Source of the DNA: Amoebophrya sp. AT5.2 | Taxonomy: Eukaryota > Sar > Dinophyceae > Syndiniales > Amoebophryaceae | Direction: 5' to 3' | Length of the DNA stretch: 18,063 nucleotides | NCBI GenBank assembly: GCA_005223375.1 | Contig: RXOD01004814.1 | Coordinates: 1-18,063, forward strand | Part shown: piece after piece, positions 18,048 through 18,063 of the stretch | Layout of the letters: the number at the start of each line of letters is the position of its first letter | Numbering within the stretch: position 1 is the first letter of the stretch | Position numbers and translations under genes: made by a program | The notes under the pieces: model-generated | What the model was told of the DNA's origin: nothing | The model's database searches: none | Seen by the model: only the letters and a program-made list of their open reading frames with translations

Positions 18048-18063
18048 GGGGAGGATCAACCCA

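Noticed and set aside
1..18063. Bacterial operon, CRISPR array or tRNA/rRNA genes
   Set aside because: Coding blocks are interrupted by phase-matched GT/AG introns; no regularly spaced repeat-spacer array, and no tRNA or rRNA-like sequence was recognised by eye on either strand.

Overview
The window looks like nuclear DNA from a unicellular eukaryote, not a bacterium. Long open frames stop abruptly and resume in another frame 150-450 bases later, across GT...AG boundaries whose codon phases match. The intergenic DNA is AT-richer and carries dispersed repeats. The proteins are GC-rich in codon use and full of Ala/Gly/Ser/Glu low-complexity sequence. All five genes lie on the + strand. Together this suggests an alveolate of dinoflagellate type, possibly a compact-genome syndinian such as Amoebophrya. 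That placement is inference: no rRNA, spliced-leader gene or diagnostic ortholog is present.

Layout. (1) 1-3723: 3' part of an intron-free gene for a coiled-coil protein ending in a SAP nucleic-acid-binding motif. (2) 3724-4781: spacer with copy 1 of a ~0.4 kb dispersed repeat, a pyrimidine-rich tract, and a TACTAAC/AG signal just ahead of gene 2. (3) 4782-9569: gene 2, modelled as four exons (about 1221 aa), unrecognised, with an Ala/Gly-rich centre. (4) 9570-10645: spacer with direct and inverted repeats and a short coding-like minus-strand frame. (5) 10646-14201: gene 3, modelled as six exons (about 700 aa), unrecognised, with a coiled coil, hydrophobic helices and one frame break. (6) 14202-15409: spacer with repeat copy 2. 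(7) 15410-16306: gene 4, a 298-aa low-complexity protein with helical C-terminus and an uncertain N-terminal frame. (8) 16307-16764: spacer with a stem-loop. (9) 16765-18047: gene 5, a two-exon basic protein of about 373 aa.

Only the SAP motif gives a real functional hint. Genes 2 to 5 show no catalytic motif I can name, and I see no evidence that they form one pathway. The points most worth checking are the paired repeat, the gene 3 frame break, the open frame beyond the gene 3 stop, and the repeat cluster between genes 2 and 3. No tRNA, rRNA, CRISPR array or intact transposase was found. Exon boundaries come from splice dinucleotides and phase only and need transcript data.
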